A stretch of DNA of 64,000 nt from Aquibium carbonis (GTDB taxonomy: Bacteria; Pseudomonadota; Alphaproteobacteria; Rhizobiales; Rhizobiaceae): contig NZ_RWKW01000055.1 in NCBI RefSeq assembly GCF_003970795.1, positions 41,278-105,277 of the forward strand. The letters run 5' to 3'. The first letter of the stretch is position 1, and each line of letters opens with the position of its first letter. The notes under the pieces were generated by a model. That model saw only the letters and a program-made list of their open reading frames with translations, did no database searches and had not been told where the DNA came from. The position numbers were made by a program, and so were the translations under genes. Positions 42,683-52,580 of the stretch are shown here, piece by piece.

Positions 42683-43447
42683 ATGAAGAAGAACTTTCGA
42701 TACGTGATCGGGCATGTTGAGCGCCAAGATTGCCGCTGCATCGTTCACGACTACAGCCCGGGCAGGGAATCTAACTACAACCGCCCGGACGAGGGGTCGG
42801 TAGCGCTCACTTTCCAGTCCGCGGACCATTTCTATGCGCTCGAAGGATGCGTCTCCCTGGAAACGGCTTGGCGCGTCGCGGGATCAGCGCCCGCACCCGA
42901 CCATCGACTGCATGCGGTCCGAGGAAAACTTCGGACGAGACGGGTCTACCTCGACAAGGAGCAGGCTGCGCTGCTGGGGGCCGACTGGCTTCCGAGCCTT
43001 TGGATTCAGGTCCAACACGCTCCTGCGGGCGCAGCCGTCGAGACCGGGAAAGCATACGCTCTGGAGGGCTTCGGGCAGATGCCTGCCCTCACGTTCGATC
43101 CCGAGACGGAGGAGAAGAACGACCCGCGACGTCCGGAGTACCTCAGCCAGCCGCTCGATCGGGTCGGCCGATACCTGGATCGCGGGATGCCTGTTCCTCA
43201 CGGATTCCGCGAAATGATGTTGGCCGACCAGAATCCGGACCTGTTCATGGTGCGTAGACATCGCCAGGACACGGACCTCTCGCGCAATCCGGCCCATGCC
43301 TTCCGGATGAAGAGGGCGCGGGAGTTGGGGGAGGCGAGGGCGCTAGGGGAGAGCACGAGATATCCTTGGCGTGAATCCTCCGACATTCCCGATGTGAAAG
43401 ATCGCCAGGATGGAGACAGGCCGATATTCGGCATCGGGGTTGTCTGA
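42683..43447 (+). CDS. Unknown 254-aa protein following module copy B
   Basis: I do not recognise this protein. It has no signal peptide, membrane helix or enzyme motif that I can name. Two features: a Gly/Tyr/Arg-rich early part (CIVHDYSPGRESNYNRPDEG) and a charged C-terminus rich in Arg and Asp. ATG 42683 has a good GGGAGGTGG site. It follows the protease gene by 63 bp on the same strand, so it may belong to the module, but copy A has no such gene. Confidence 0.6.
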   Translation: MKKNFRYVIGHVERQDCRCIVHDYSPGRESNYNRPDEGSVALTFQSADHFYALEGCVSLETAWRVAGSAPAPDHRLHAVRGKLRTRRVYLDKEQAALLGADWLPSLWIQVQHAPAGAAVETGKAYALEGFGQMPALTFDPETEEKNDPRRPEYLSQPLDRVGRYLDRGMPVPHGFREMMLADQNPDLFMVRRHRQDTDLSRNPAHAFRMKRARELGEARALGESTRYPWRESSDIPDVKDRQDGDRPIFGIGVV

Positions 43448-43564
43448 CTGCTTGGGCGATTCTTGAATCAACCGTCGGACGGTCGTCACGCCGAAGAATT
43501 CAGGCCGCGAGATTGAGCGGTGGCAGCGCGACTCCCGACGGACGGCAGGGAAGCAGATACACCG

Positions 43565-44299
43565 TCACGCCAGCGGACAGTTATCCATGGTTCCGCAACA
43601 CGTGACCCCGAGAGACCTTTCGCTCTTCCAGAATTCACGCTCCCGTTTGCGTCTCAGCCGCTCCTCGCAGAGCAAGCGGCACAGCACCTCTGTCTTCGTG
43701 CAGTCTCGGCGAAGGATTGGCTTTCCTTTGCTGACGCATCCCTTCGGACAGGGAAGGCGGCCGTTGAGCAGCCTGTTAGAATCCTTGTTCAGCTTCGGGA
43801 ATCGTCCGGCGAACCACTTGGGCTCGCCTTCGAGCATCTGGAAGTAATCCTCTTCCAGACCGAGCTCCCTGGCCGCCTCCAACGCGCGGAGATGATGGGG
43901 GCCTGCCTCGCCGTGAGCGATGGCTTGGCGCGCCGGCCAGCGCCGGGTACGCGAGGCGACACGTTGCAGGCGCAGGAATTGTTCAAGCAGGCCCCACCAC
44001 ACGACAGCCTCGTCAACGGTGCGGATACCTAAGCCCGCCCTGTAGCCGATGCAGAAGGAGCCGTCCCACTCGATATGGCGCTCGGAACACCTGGCAGGGA
44101 AAGCCATCCCTACAACCGTCTCGGATACGGTCACCTTCCCCGAACGATCTGTGATGCGAAGGTCCGCGACAGTTCTGCCCACACCGTTCGCCACGGCGAC
44201 CACTGCATGGCCCTCTATCGCCCTCGACGAATCCTTGGTCTGGTTGAACCAGTCAGGTGTCGTCCGGCGAAGAAGGTCGATCGGCTCAACCTCGGCCAT
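43565..44299 (-). CDS. Prokaryotic E2-like (ubiquitin-conjugating-fold) protein with Cys-rich tail
   Basis: A 244-aa protein. The core shows the prokaryotic E2 pattern HIEWDGSFCIGY (H75, candidate catalytic C83), followed by WWGLLEQFLRLQ and WPARQAIAHG, typical of bacterial E2 families. The last 65 residues form a cysteine-rich tail (C184, C188, C200, C207, C211, C234, C235, C241), probably zinc-binding. No E1, deconjugase or ubiquitin-like gene is nearby. It is the last gene of an operon with two cyclases and overlaps the preceding stop by 14 bp. Conjugation activity without an E1 is unproven. Confidence 0.72.
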   Translation of the reverse strand: MAEVEPIDLLRRTTPDWFNQTKDSSRAIEGHAVVAVANGVGRTVADLRITDRSGKVTVSETVVGMAFPARCSERHIEWDGSFCIGYRAGLGIRTVDEAVVWWGLLEQFLRLQRVASRTRRWPARQAIAHGEAGPHHLRALEAARELGLEEDYFQMLEGEPKWFAGRFPKLNKDSNRLLNGRLPCPKGCVSKGKPILRRDCTKTEVLCRLLCEERLRRKREREFWKSERSLGVTCCGTMDNCPLA

Positions 44300-45866
44300 G
44301 CAGATAGGGCGCTGCCGTAGCTGAAGCCTGACCGCTCGACACTACCGCCGGAGAACTCAGGTGCGTATCGACAGCGTCGAAATCCAGTCCTGTCGCGATC
44401 CCATGGGCATTGAACAGCCGCCTGATGGCTGCCGGAGCATGCTGGAGCGCCCGCGGCCCGAGTGCCGTTTCGAGACCGCCACAGTTTGACTGAAGCTCCT
44501 CCGACGCCGTCACTGCCTTGCTCACCGAGCAGCGGACGCTCCCGTCGCCACGGATTCCTATACGGCTGATCGGGGTCATGCCGAACTCGATTCCGATCGC
44601 GATACCTAGGCGCCCGACGTTCTCCAGGTTCTCCTGGCAGAGTTCGAAGCTCGACCTCATGCCGGCCGCGACGCGGACAGCTTCGCTCACCGTCTCGGAC
44701 GAGTCCGTCTCCGTTCGCGTTCCCTCGGCCAGAAGCCCGTGGATGCAATCGCCGATGAACCTGACCTTCCGCCCGCCGAAATCGTGCTTCAGGGTGGCGG
44801 CCAGTTCGCCGCGGATCACATGGAGGTTCGTCACCATTTCGGAGACGCGCTGGCTTCCGATGCAATCCTGCACGTAGGCGGTGAACCCATCGATGTCGCC
44901 GAAGATCGACGCCAGTTCCATCCGGATGGAGTTCGATGGCCGGAGGTCAGCGAAGAGGATATCGCGCAAGGGCGGTTCATGCCTATGGAACGTGAACGAT
45001 GCCGAGGTGCCGACGTTGCTGGCGAACCGCGAGACAGCGGCGTCGGAAGCCCGGGTCACCATCTCTTCGGGTGCTCGGTCGGCGAGGGTAACATAGCCCG
45101 GCAGCCCGGGGTCGAAGGATGCGACATGAATCCTGTTGGTGCGCTCGGCATCCAGCGCCCGGGTGGCGACATGCAGTTGGGGAATCCCCGCTTCGCGGCG
45201 GACCTTGTTGCTGGGGTAGATACCCTCGACAGCGCCTTCAGCGAGCTTGGCGGCATAGTTGGCGGGGTTGCCGAGGAAGAGCGGTTCCCGTTCGTCGCGA
45301 CTGCCGCTGTTGACGGCGACAGCCAAGCCCGAATCGACGCCTATCCTGACTCGCGTCCTGAACTGGCCGTCGCCGGTGCGGCCGCCGACCTCTTCGATGG
45401 TGCGTCTGATCGCGTCCGCGAACTCGAGAGCGCGCCTGGCCCTGGCCCCTGCGTTCTGCTGTCCGGCCGGAGTGAGGATCACCGCATGCATCCGCGGGCC
45501 ATGATAGTCGACCCGCTGAGCCTCGAACTCCTCGGCAATGCTATCGCAGGCGGCGTAGTGGAGGTGCAACATGCCGAGGACACGCCGGTGGCTGGCTTCG
45601 GTCTCGCGTTGCTGGTCCAGCATCGCAGCACCGAAATCCAGGAGCTGGACGTACACATGAGCGCCGTCGACCAGGATGGCCGCGTTCCGGCTCAGGTCGG
45701 AGATGATCTGCTCTCGCTGCCTGCCGGAGCGGACGCGCTCGTTGATGACCGCGCGACGGTTCACTAGGAACTCTTCGTCGAAGTTCCTTACTGAAACCTG
45801 GCTTGCCGGGACCGTCTGGAGGAACCGTTCGATTCGCCCTTGGCTGCGTGCCTGAGACCAAGACAT
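44286..45866 (-). CDS. Tandem class III nucleotide cyclase protein
   Basis: A 526-aa protein with two cyclase-type domains. The first (about residues 60-215) has ILVDGAHVYVQLLDF, LGNPANYAAKL and related positions, but its second metal Asp is not recognisable (YHGPRMHAVIL), so it is probably inactive. The second (about 315-480) has both metal aspartates: FGDIDGFT (D324) and FIGDCIHG (D373), with SVSKAVTASEEL in the nucleotide-pocket region. The start was placed at ATG 45866 with GAGGTAG upstream; the longer frame overlaps the preceding gene. It is the middle gene of the three-gene set. Confidence 0.8.
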   Translation of the reverse strand: MSWSQARSQGRIERFLQTVPASQVSVRNFDEEFLVNRRAVINERVRSGRQREQIISDLSRNAAILVDGAHVYVQLLDFGAAMLDQQRETEASHRRVLGMLHLHYAACDSIAEEFEAQRVDYHGPRMHAVILTPAGQQNAGARARRALEFADAIRRTIEEVGGRTGDGQFRTRVRIGVDSGLAVAVNSGSRDEREPLFLGNPANYAAKLAEGAVEGIYPSNKVRREAGIPQLHVATRALDAERTNRIHVASFDPGLPGYVTLADRAPEEMVTRASDAAVSRFASNVGTSASFTFHRHEPPLRDILFADLRPSNSIRMELASIFGDIDGFTAYVQDCIGSQRVSEMVTNLHVIRGELAATLKHDFGGRKVRFIGDCIHGLLAEGTRTETDSSETVSEAVRVAAGMRSSFELCQENLENVGRLGIAIGIEFGMTPISRIGIRGDGSVRCSVSKAVTASEELQSNCGGLETALGPRALQHAPAAIRRLFNAHGIATGLDFDAVDTHLSSPAVVSSGQASATAAPYLHGRG

Positions 45867-45876
45867 CTGTTCTACC

Positions 45877-47067
45877 TCACACGTTGGCAATGCGTGCCGG
45901 GAAGACCATTCCGTCTTTGGCAGGTAGCATTCGTTGCGCTGGTTCAAATTGCTTCAGGAGCTCGTCGTCCGTCAGAAGATCGAAGAGTTCCTGGCTAACC
46001 CGGACACGTCCAAGGTCCTTGTTTTCGGAACAGGATCGCGCCTGTTCATAGCGGCTGGCGGAGTTCACCGCGTCGCCGATGATGGTAAAGGCGACACGGT
46101 CGCTTCCGCCGAAATCTCCGAATATGACAGATCCTGCGTGTAGGCCGATCCGAACGTCGCAGGGCAGTCCGGTTTTCTCGAAGTGTTCGCCCAGCTCTTT
46201 GGCGCATTCAAGCGCTGCACGTGCTGCGTTGCTTGCCGCTGAGGCGAGACGTGAATGATCGGGAGCCTTCCAGTAAGCCATCAGGCCGTCGCCCATGAAC
46301 TTGTCGATCTGTCCGCCGTGCCGTCGGATCGCCTGAGCCTGGATGTCCATGATCTCGCGGATCGTTCGGCCAACCTCTTCCGGTGACTTGCCTTTGGCGA
46401 ACTTGGAGAACCCCTTCACGTCGCTGAACCAAATCACCGCACCACATTCCTCGGTGTCGATATGGCGCTGGAAGTTGCCCTCCATGAATGCTGCAAGGGC
46501 GGCCTGCTGACCTTCTTCGGCAACGAACCTGCTGAAGATCATCTCGGCATTGACCCGGTCCTTCCTCAGAAGGACGCGCTGGGCGGTGGCTTCATCGAGC
46601 TTCGCGGAAAGGGAGCGGGCGCAAGCCTCGTACCACAACGCCCGTTCCAGATCGGTCATCTTGTCGAGGAGCGCTGCATCAACGCGCAACACTTGAGAGT
46701 CTTTGGCTGCACGGATCGTGGCTCCGCGCCGACGCTCCGGCTGTCCGTCGGCATCGGTGCGAAAGAAAGCCTGTTCCCCTACGATCTGCCCTGCGACGCG
46801 GTCGTCGCTCACCATCGAACCGGGCTCGGCTTCGATCCGGAAGCGTCCGCTCTGGATGATCCACACTTCGTTCGCTTCGTCGCCCTTGTTGCACAGCACG
46901 TCGCCGTCCCGGATCCGAACTAAGCGTTCAGGCGACTTCTTGAACACGGCTTCCAGTTCCCTCGGCCGGGAGGAAAACCGGGCAAGGAATGCCTCGATGC
47001 CTGATGCCAGTTTCCTGTCGTCGCCTTCCATGGTGTCCATCGGTTTATGTTTTGTTCCTTTTGCCAT
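45877..47067 (-). CDS. Cyclic-nucleotide-binding domain fused to class III cyclase
   Basis: A 396-aa protein. Residues about 40-135 form a cNMP-binding domain (LCNKGDEANEVWIIQSGRF, then GEQAFFR and a RRGATIRA cassette). Residues about 200-370 form a complete class III cyclase with FSDVKGFS (D216), FMGDGLMAYW (D260) and TIIGDAVNSASRYE. A sensor for cyclic nucleotide is thus joined to an enzyme making one, allowing feedback. The start is uncertain: ATG 47067 lies right after a strong hairpin with no clear ribosome site, while ATGs at 47040 and 47031 are possible. First gene of the cyclase/E2 operon. Confidence 0.82.
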   Translation of the reverse strand: MAKGTKHKPMDTMEGDDRKLASGIEAFLARFSSRPRELEAVFKKSPERLVRIRDGDVLCNKGDEANEVWIIQSGRFRIEAEPGSMVSDDRVAGQIVGEQAFFRTDADGQPERRRGATIRAAKDSQVLRVDAALLDKMTDLERALWYEACARSLSAKLDEATAQRVLLRKDRVNAEMIFSRFVAEEGQQAALAAFMEGNFQRHIDTEECGAVIWFSDVKGFSKFAKGKSPEEVGRTIREIMDIQAQAIRRHGGQIDKFMGDGLMAYWKAPDHSRLASAASNAARAALECAKELGEHFEKTGLPCDVRIGLHAGSVIFGDFGGSDRVAFTIIGDAVNSASRYEQARSCSENKDLGRVRVSQELFDLLTDDELLKQFEPAQRMLPAKDGMVFPARIANV

Positions 47068-47068
47068 T

Positions 47069-47092
47069 TCCCGGGCTCAAATGAGCCCGGGA
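47069..47092 (-). other. Perfect palindromic hairpin upstream of the cNMP/cyclase gene
   Basis: Arms 47069-47079 and 47082-47092 (TCCCGGGCTCA / TGAGCCCGGGA) are exact complements around two A's. It ends two bases before the first possible ATG and lacks a T-run, so it could mask the translation start, act as an operator, or weakly terminate nrdJ read-through. Confidence 0.6.
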
Positions 47093-47159
47093 TGTCTTCC
47101 CTTGTTTTCCTGCTGGAGGCTGCTGGGCCCTAAACGCCGACTACGATGCCGAAATCCCG

Positions 47160-47213
47160 TTCAGGAACACAACATTGGCTTTCAAGTACACAACTTTGGG
47201 TGTCCGCCCAGTA
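47160..47213 (-). mobile_element. Tn7-like transposon end next to nrdJ
   Basis: On the minus strand, starting about 10 bp beyond the nrdJ stop, TGGGCGGACA (47201-47210) equals positions 3-12 of the Tn7 terminus. Two direct 20-bp repeats, 21 bp apart (47160-47179 and 47181-47200; 16 of 20 identical, core ACACAAC-T-TTGG), lie on the inner side as expected for TnsB-binding sites. The interior of the element is to the left. The terminal two bases differ from Tn7's, and the other end was not found. Confidence 0.62.
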
Positions 47214-47222
47214 GGTTTAGTA

Positions 47223-50200
47223 TCAGGAACAACCACTTGTACTTCCGCACGTGTCGCACTTCTCGCAGGTGCCGTTGCGCACCATGGTGAAGTTCTGGCA
47301 CTCCGAGCACATGTTGCCGGTGTAGCCCTGCATGACCGCACGGGCGCGGCGTTCGTTGGCGAGCGCCTTGGCGTCGGCGGCTTCCTTCGCGGCCGTGTCG
47401 GTGAACAGGCTCTCGCTGATCTCGTTCGCCGCGTTGGCGGCTTCCTCGAAGGCGGCGGCCTCCTCCAGTTCGCGGGCGCGCTCCTCGTAGTCGCGGCGGA
47501 AGGCGGTGGCCTCCTCGCGCAGCTCCGAGACGGTGGGCTTGAGCGCGGTGACGGTGGCGGCCGCCGTCGAGATCGCCCGCACGTTGGAGCCGGAAAACGC
47601 CGTCGGCGCGGCGCGCGCCGGCTGGCCGCGATCGGACCCGGCCTGGCCCTTCGGATCGCCGCCGCCCGCCACCACCTTGAGCGGCGAGGCGCCACGCGTC
47701 AGCCCCTTGGAGAAGGGGCTCGACTTGCCCTCCGAGATGCCCTTGCCCAACGCCGTGTTGGAAAAGTCCGACATGTCGACATGGGCGAGGTCGTGGCGCG
47801 ACAGGTAGGATACGGCCAGTTCGCGGAACACGTAGTCGAGGATCGACGTGGCGTTCTTGATCGCGTCGTTGCCGATGACCATGCCGGCCGGCTCGAACTT
47901 GGTGAAGGTGAAGGCCTCGACATATTCGTCGAGCGGCACGCCATATTGCAGGCCGAGCGAGATGGCGATGGCGAAATTGTTCATCATCGCCCGGAAGGCC
48001 GCGCCCTCCTTGTGCATGTCGATGAAGATTTCGCCGAGACGCCCGTCGTCGAACTCGCCGGTGCGCAGGTAGACCTTGTGGCCGCCCACGACCGCCTTCT
48101 GGGTGTAGCCCTTGCGGCGGTTGGGAAGCTTCTCGCGCTCGCGAACGACGCGCTCGACGATGCGCTCGACGATCTTCTCGGTGACGGTGACCGCGCGGGC
48201 GGCGGCCGGCATTGCCGCCAGTTCCTCCAGCCCCTCGTCCTCGTCGTCCTCTTCCGAGATCAGCGAGGCGTTGAGCGGCTGCGACAGCTTGGAGCCGTCG
48301 CGGTAGAGCGCATTGGCCTTCAGCGCCAGCTTCCAGGACAGGAGATAGGCCGACTTGCAGTCCTCGACGGTCGCCTCGTTGGGCATGTTGATGGTCTTGG
48401 AGATGGCGCCCGAGATGAAGGGCTGGGCCGCCGCCATCATGCGGATGTGGCTGTCGACCGACAGATAGCGCTTGCCGATCTTGCCGCAGGGATTGGCGCA
48501 GTCGAACACGGCCAGGTGCGCGGCCTTGAGGAAGGGCGCGCCCTCGAGCGTCATGGCGCCGCAGATGTGGACGTTGGCGGCCTCGATCTCCTTCTTCGAG
48601 AAGCCGAGCGCCGGCAGGATCTCGAACGACATGTCGTTGAGCTGCTCGTCGGTGAAGCCGAAGGTCTGCTTCAGCCAGTCGGCGCCGAGCGTCCACTGGT
48701 TGAAGACGAACTTGATGTCGAAGGCAGACTTCAGCGCCGCGTTGACCGCGGCGATCTTCTCGTCGGTGAAGCCCTTGGTCTTCAGCGTCGAGGGATTGAC
48801 GCCCGGCGCCTGGTTCAGGTTGCCGTGGCCGACGGCATAGGCCTCGATCTCGGCGATCTGGCTCTCGGAATAGCCGAGCGTGCGCAGCGCCTCGGGCACG
48901 GCGCCGTTGATGATCTTGAAATAGCCGCCGCCGGCGAGCTTCTTGAACTTCACCAGCGCGAAGTCGGGCTCGATGCCGGTGGTGTCGCAGTCCATGACCA
49001 GGCCGATCGTGCCGGTGGGCGCGATGACGGTGGCCTGCGCGTTGCGGAAGCCGTGCTCCTCGCCGAGTTCGAGCACCCGGTCCCAGGCGGCGCGGGCGCG
49101 CTCGACGAGTTCGGCCTGCGGCACGTGGTCGGCGACCAGCGGCACCGGGCTGACGGCCAGCTGCTCGTAGCCGTCCTTCTCGCCATAGGCGGCGCGGCGG
49201 TGGTTGCGCATGACGCGCAGCATGTTGGTGGCGTTGCGGTCGTAGTCGCGGAAAGCGCCGAGCTGGCCGGCCATCTCGGCCGAGGTCGCGTAGGCCACGC
49301 CCGTCATCAGCGCGGTGAGTGCGGCGCAGATGCCGCGACCTTCGTCCGAATCATAGGGGATGCCGGAGGTCATCAGGAGGCCGCCGATGTTGGCATAGCC
49401 GAGGCCGAGCGTGCGGTACTCGTAGGACAGCCGCGCGATCTCCTTCGACGGGAACTGCGCCATCATGACCGAGATCTCGAGCACGACGGTCCACAGCCGC
49501 ACGGTGTGCTCGTAGGCCGCGACGTCGATGGAACCATCACGATTGCGATAGGTCAGCAGGTTGATCGAGGCGAGGTTGCAGGCCGTGTCGTCGAGGAACA
49601 TGTATTCCGAGCACGGGTTCGACGCCCGGATCGGGCCGGCGGCCGCGCAGGTGTGCCAGTCGTTCATCGTGGTGTTGAAGTGCAGGCCCGGATCGGCCGA
49701 CGCCCAGGCGGCATAGCCGATCTTTTCCCACAGATCGCGGGCCTTGAGCGTCTTCATCACCCGGCCGTCCTTGCGGGCGGTCAGGTTCCAGGTGCCGTCG
49801 GTCTCCACCGCGCGCAGGAAGTCGTCCTTGAGCGAGACGGAGTTGTTGGAGTTCTGGCCCGAAACGGTGAGATAGGCTTCCGAATCCCAGTCGGTGTCGT
49901 AGGTCTTGAACTCGATCGAGGTGTAGCCCTGCCGCGCGAACTGGATGACGCGCTGGATGTAGTTTTCCGGGACGGAATTCTTCTTGGCGGCCTTGATCTC
50001 GCGCTTCAGCGCCGGGTTCTTGGCCGGGTCGAAGCAATCCTCGTTGTCGGCCTCGCAGTTGACGCAGGCCTTCATGACGGCGGCCATGTGCTGCTTGACG
50101 ATCTTGGAGCCGGTGACGAGCGAGGCGACCTTCTGCTCCTCCTTCACCTTCCAGTCGATGTATTCCTCGATGTCGGGATGGTCGATGTCGACCACGACCA

Positions 50201-51041
50201 TCTTGGCCGCGCGGCGCGTCGTGCCGCCGGACTTGATGGCGCCGGCCGCGCGGTCGCCGATCTTCAGGAAGGACATCAGGCCCGACGACTTGCCGCCGCC
50301 CGACAGCTTCTCCCCCTCGCCACGCAGGAAGGAGAAGTTGGAGCCAGTGCCGGAGCCGTACTTGAACAGGCGCGCCTCGCGAACCCACAGGTCCATGATG
50401 CCGCCCTCGTTGACGAGGTCGTCCTGGACGCCCTGGATGAAGCAGGCATGCGGCTGCGGATGCTCGTAGGCCGACTTCGACTTGGTCATCTTGCCGGTGA
50501 ACGGGTCGACGTAATAATGGCCCTGGCCGGGACCGTCGATGCCGTAGGCCCAGTGCAGGCCGGTGTTGAACCACTGCGGCGAGTTCGGCGCGACGCGCTG
50601 GGTGGCCAGCATGTAGGCGAGTTCGTCGCGGAAGGCGCGGGCGTCGTCCTCGCCGTCGAAATAGCCGCCTTTCCAGCCCCAGTAGGCCCAGGTGCCGGCG
50701 AGACGGTCGAAGACCTGGCGCGCGTCGGTCTCGGAGCCGTAGCGTTCATTCTCGGGGAGGGCAGCGAGCGCCGCTTCGTCGGGCACGGAACGCCACAAGA
50801 ACGAGGGAACGTCGTTCTCCTCGACCTTCTTGAGGCGGGCAGGCACGCCGGCCTTGCGGAAATACTTCTGCGCCAGGACGTCCGTCGCCACCTGGGAAAA
50901 CTGCGCCGGCACATCGATGTCGGCCAGGCGGAAGACGACGGAGCCGTCCGGATTCCTGATTTCGCTCAGCGCCTTGCGAAACTCGATCTCCGCATAGGGG
51001 CTGGTGTTCTGGCTCTTGGTGAACCGACGTTCGATCCGCAT
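47223..51041 (-). CDS. nrdJ: Adenosylcobalamin-dependent ribonucleotide reductase (class II)
   Basis: A 1272-aa vitamin B12-dependent ribonucleotide reductase, making deoxyribonucleotides with or without oxygen. Visible hallmarks are [14 protein letters not shown], the NPCSEY catalytic motif ([13 protein letters not shown]), GTGSNFS, and near the C-terminus a zinc-ribbon-like series of cysteines ([15 protein letters not shown]) that re-reduce the active site. The start at ATG 51041 has AAGGGAC at good spacing; an in-frame ATG six codons earlier is less likely. Tandem NrdR boxes lie upstream. The 3' end is the likely target of the Tn7-like island. Confidence 0.96.
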   Translation of the reverse strand: MRIERRFTKSQNTSPYAEIEFRKALSEIRNPDGSVVFRLADIDVPAQFSQVATDVLAQKYFRKAGVPARLKKVEENDVPSFLWRSVPDEAALAALPENERYGSETDARQVFDRLAGTWAYWGWKGGYFDGEDDARAFRDELAYMLATQRVAPNSPQWFNTGLHWAYGIDGPGQGHYYVDPFTGKMTKSKSAYEHPQPHACFIQGVQDDLVNEGGIMDLWVREARLFKYGSGTGSNFSFLRGEGEKLSGGGKSSGLMSFLKIGDRAAGAIKSGGTTRRAAKMVVVDIDHPDIEEYIDWKVKEEQKVASLVTGSKIVKQHMAAVMKACVNCEADNEDCFDPAKNPALKREIKAAKKNSVPENYIQRVIQFARQGYTSIEFKTYDTDWDSEAYLTVSGQNSNNSVSLKDDFLRAVETDGTWNLTARKDGRVMKTLKARDLWEKIGYAAWASADPGLHFNTTMNDWHTCAAAGPIRASNPCSEYMFLDDTACNLASINLLTYRNRDGSIDVAAYEHTVRLWTVVLEISVMMAQFPSKEIARLSYEYRTLGLGYANIGGLLMTSGIPYDSDEGRGICAALTALMTGVAYATSAEMAGQLGAFRDYDRNATNMLRVMRNHRRAAYGEKDGYEQLAVSPVPLVADHVPQAELVERARAAWDRVLELGEEHGFRNAQATVIAPTGTIGLVMDCDTTGIEPDFALVKFKKLAGGGYFKIINGAVPEALRTLGYSESQIAEIEAYAVGHGNLNQAPGVNPSTLKTKGFTDEKIAAVNAALKSAFDIKFVFNQWTLGADWLKQTFGFTDEQLNDMSFEILPALGFSKKEIEAANVHICGAMTLEGAPFLKAAHLAVFDCANPCGKIGKRYLSVDSHIRMMAAAQPFISGAISKTINMPNEATVEDCKSAYLLSWKLALKANALYRDGSKLSQPLNASLISEEDDEDEGLEELAAMPAAARAVTVTEKIVERIVERVVREREKLPNRRKGYTQKAVVGGHKVYLRTGEFDDGRLGEIFIDMHKEGAAFRAMMNNFAIAISLGLQYGVPLDEYVEAFTFTKFEPAGMVIGNDAIKNATSILDYVFRELAVSYLSRHDLAHVDMSDFSNTALGKGISEGKSSPFSKGLTRGASPLKVVAGGGDPKGQAGSDRGQPARAAPTAFSGSNVRAISTAAATVTALKPTVSELREEATAFRRDYEERARELEEAAAFEEAANAANEISESLFTDTAAKEAADAKALANERRARAVMQGYTGNMCSECQNFTMVRNGTCEKCDTCGSTSGCS

Positions 51042-51657
51042 GGTCTGTCCCTTTGACATCTATATATAGCGCCTTTCGACCGGGGATCCCATATCCCGGA
51101 AAAGGCGCGAGGTCCGCCGCTCCGGCAATCCTGAAGGACCGCCGGTTCTCCGTCCGCACGTTGTCGCCTGAATACCGTGGACGACGCCTGCGATCAGGCG
51201 GCATCCGGCTTCCGACGAACCCTCGCGGGTTCCGCTTCCACTTGTTCGATACGAGTCAGTGGGTGTGATCCAGCGACTGTATCTAGCGTCAGAGTAGGGC
51301 GCAAACACTAAATATAGTGTTAACAAAAGATTTCGCCCACCCCGAAAATCGTCTCTACACCCCTCGCAAGCCACCACTCGAAAACGCTTCGCAACGGTCC
51401 TCGCAAACCGTTGGTGCAACGCCGAACGCAACAAAAGCTGGAAATGGTGACCGGTCCCGAAACGCGCCGGCCAAGCCCTCAACACGGGCTCGACCCCATA
51501 AAATGCGACTCGTCCCGGAGCGTCAAGGCCTCGTTTCGTGACAGACCGATGACGCTAGATATTGTGTGCGCACATGTGGATAGCGGGGACGGAGGCGATT
51601 TGTCGGGAAGACACCGCATGACGCTGCGGCAGCGGCCAGCCGCGACGGGCGGCGGCG
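51042..51657. other. Long upstream region of nrdJ
   Basis: About 600 bp without a credible gene. It contains the tandem NrdR boxes described separately; a third, weaker look-alike (ACGCTAGATATTGTGT, 51552-51567) lies farther upstream. The rest shows no clear feature; a small RNA or long leader is possible but unsupported. Confidence 0.55.
51274..51320 (-). promoter_or_regulatory. Tandem NrdR boxes controlling nrdJ
   Basis: The 16-bp box ACACTAAATATAGTGT (51305-51320) is a near-ideal NrdR palindrome. A second, weaker box (51274-51289) is centred exactly 31 bp away, about three helical turns, the standard NrdR pairing. They lie 230-280 bp before nrdJ and imply repression by the ATP/dATP-sensing NrdR. 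Confidence 0.85.
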
Positions 51658-52458
51658 TCAGAGGCCCCGGAAACGCGGCGTTCGCCGTTCGGAAAATGCC
51701 GTTCGCCCCTCGCGATAGTCGTCGCTGCCGAACGTCGCGTCGCCGAGTTCGCGGGCGTGGACGGCATCCGCAGGATCGCCGCTTTCCACCGCGGCGATCG
51801 ACGCCTTGGAGGCCCGGATCGACAGGGGAGCGTTGGCCGCGATCCCGGCGGCGATCTCCGCCACGCGGGCGTCGAGGGCAGGGCGGTCGGCCACGGTTTC
51901 GAGCAGGATGCCGGCGTTGCTGGCCTGTTCGGCGCTCAGCCGCGCGGCCGAGAAGGCGAGAAACTTCGCCGTCTGCGCCCCGCAGGCGCGCACGATGTCC
52001 TGCATGGCGTCCTGCGGATAGGCGAGGCCGAGTCGGGCGGCGGGCACCGAGAACCGGGCGTCCTGCGTGGCGATGCGGAGGTCGCAGGCCGCGGCGATGC
52101 CAAACCCGCCGCCAAAGCAGATGCCGGCAATCGAGGCGATCGTCGGCACGGACGACAGACGAATGGCGCGGAAGGCGGCCGAGTTTGCCGCCTCGTAGTC
52201 GCGCGCCGTCCCGGCCCCGTCGCGCAGGTCGGCGAACTCGCCGATGTCGGCGCCGGCGCAGAAATCGGCACCCGCGCCGGACAGCACGATCACCCGCGTC
52301 GACGGCAGGGCCGATTCGCGCGAGAAGACCGCGGCGAGCGTCTGCCACATCGAGAACGTAAGGGCGTTCTTCTTCTCGGCTCGGTCGATGGTGACGCTCA
52401 CGACCCCGTCATCATGGCGGGATACGCGGATGCGCGGATCGGTCACGACTTGATTCAC
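51658..52458 (-). CDS. Enoyl-CoA hydratase/isomerase family protein
   Basis: A 266-aa crotonase-fold protein. The typical N-terminal DRAEKKNALTFSMW, oxyanion-hole segments GAGADFCAGADIGEF and AGICFGGGFGIAAACDLRIA, and the acidic residue position in RLGLAYPQDAM are visible. It acts on an acyl-CoA; the substrate cannot be deduced. GTG start at 52458. It is divergent from cysE with 122 bp between, and appears to be ordinary chromosomal metabolism. Confidence 0.88.
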   Translation of the reverse strand: MNQVVTDPRIRVSRHDDGVVSVTIDRAEKKNALTFSMWQTLAAVFSRESALPSTRVIVLSGAGADFCAGADIGEFADLRDGAGTARDYEAANSAAFRAIRLSSVPTIASIAGICFGGGFGIAAACDLRIATQDARFSVPAARLGLAYPQDAMQDIVRACGAQTAKFLAFSAARLSAEQASNAGILLETVADRPALDARVAEIAAGIAANAPLSIRASKASIAAVESGDPADAVHARELGDATFGSDDYREGRTAFSERRTPRFRGL

Positions 52459-52580
52459 GCTCGCATCAATCCAATTGAAGGGTGTGTTGAGGAATTCGTG
52501 GTTCTAAGGGAAGTGGTTTTGGCCTATGTTGCGCGACCCGGCAAGGGCGCGAAACATGGGAGCGCCAAGGGAGCGACGGC

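Noticed and set aside
47223..47241. Third copy of the end repeat (TCAGGAACA) inside the nrdJ 3' end
   Set aside because: It encodes the conserved C-terminus of NrdJ, and only nine bases match.
47175..51056. 1293-aa open frame opposite nrdJ
   Set aside because: Antisense shadow created by GC-rich codon third positions; nrdJ on the other strand is a clear full-length family match.
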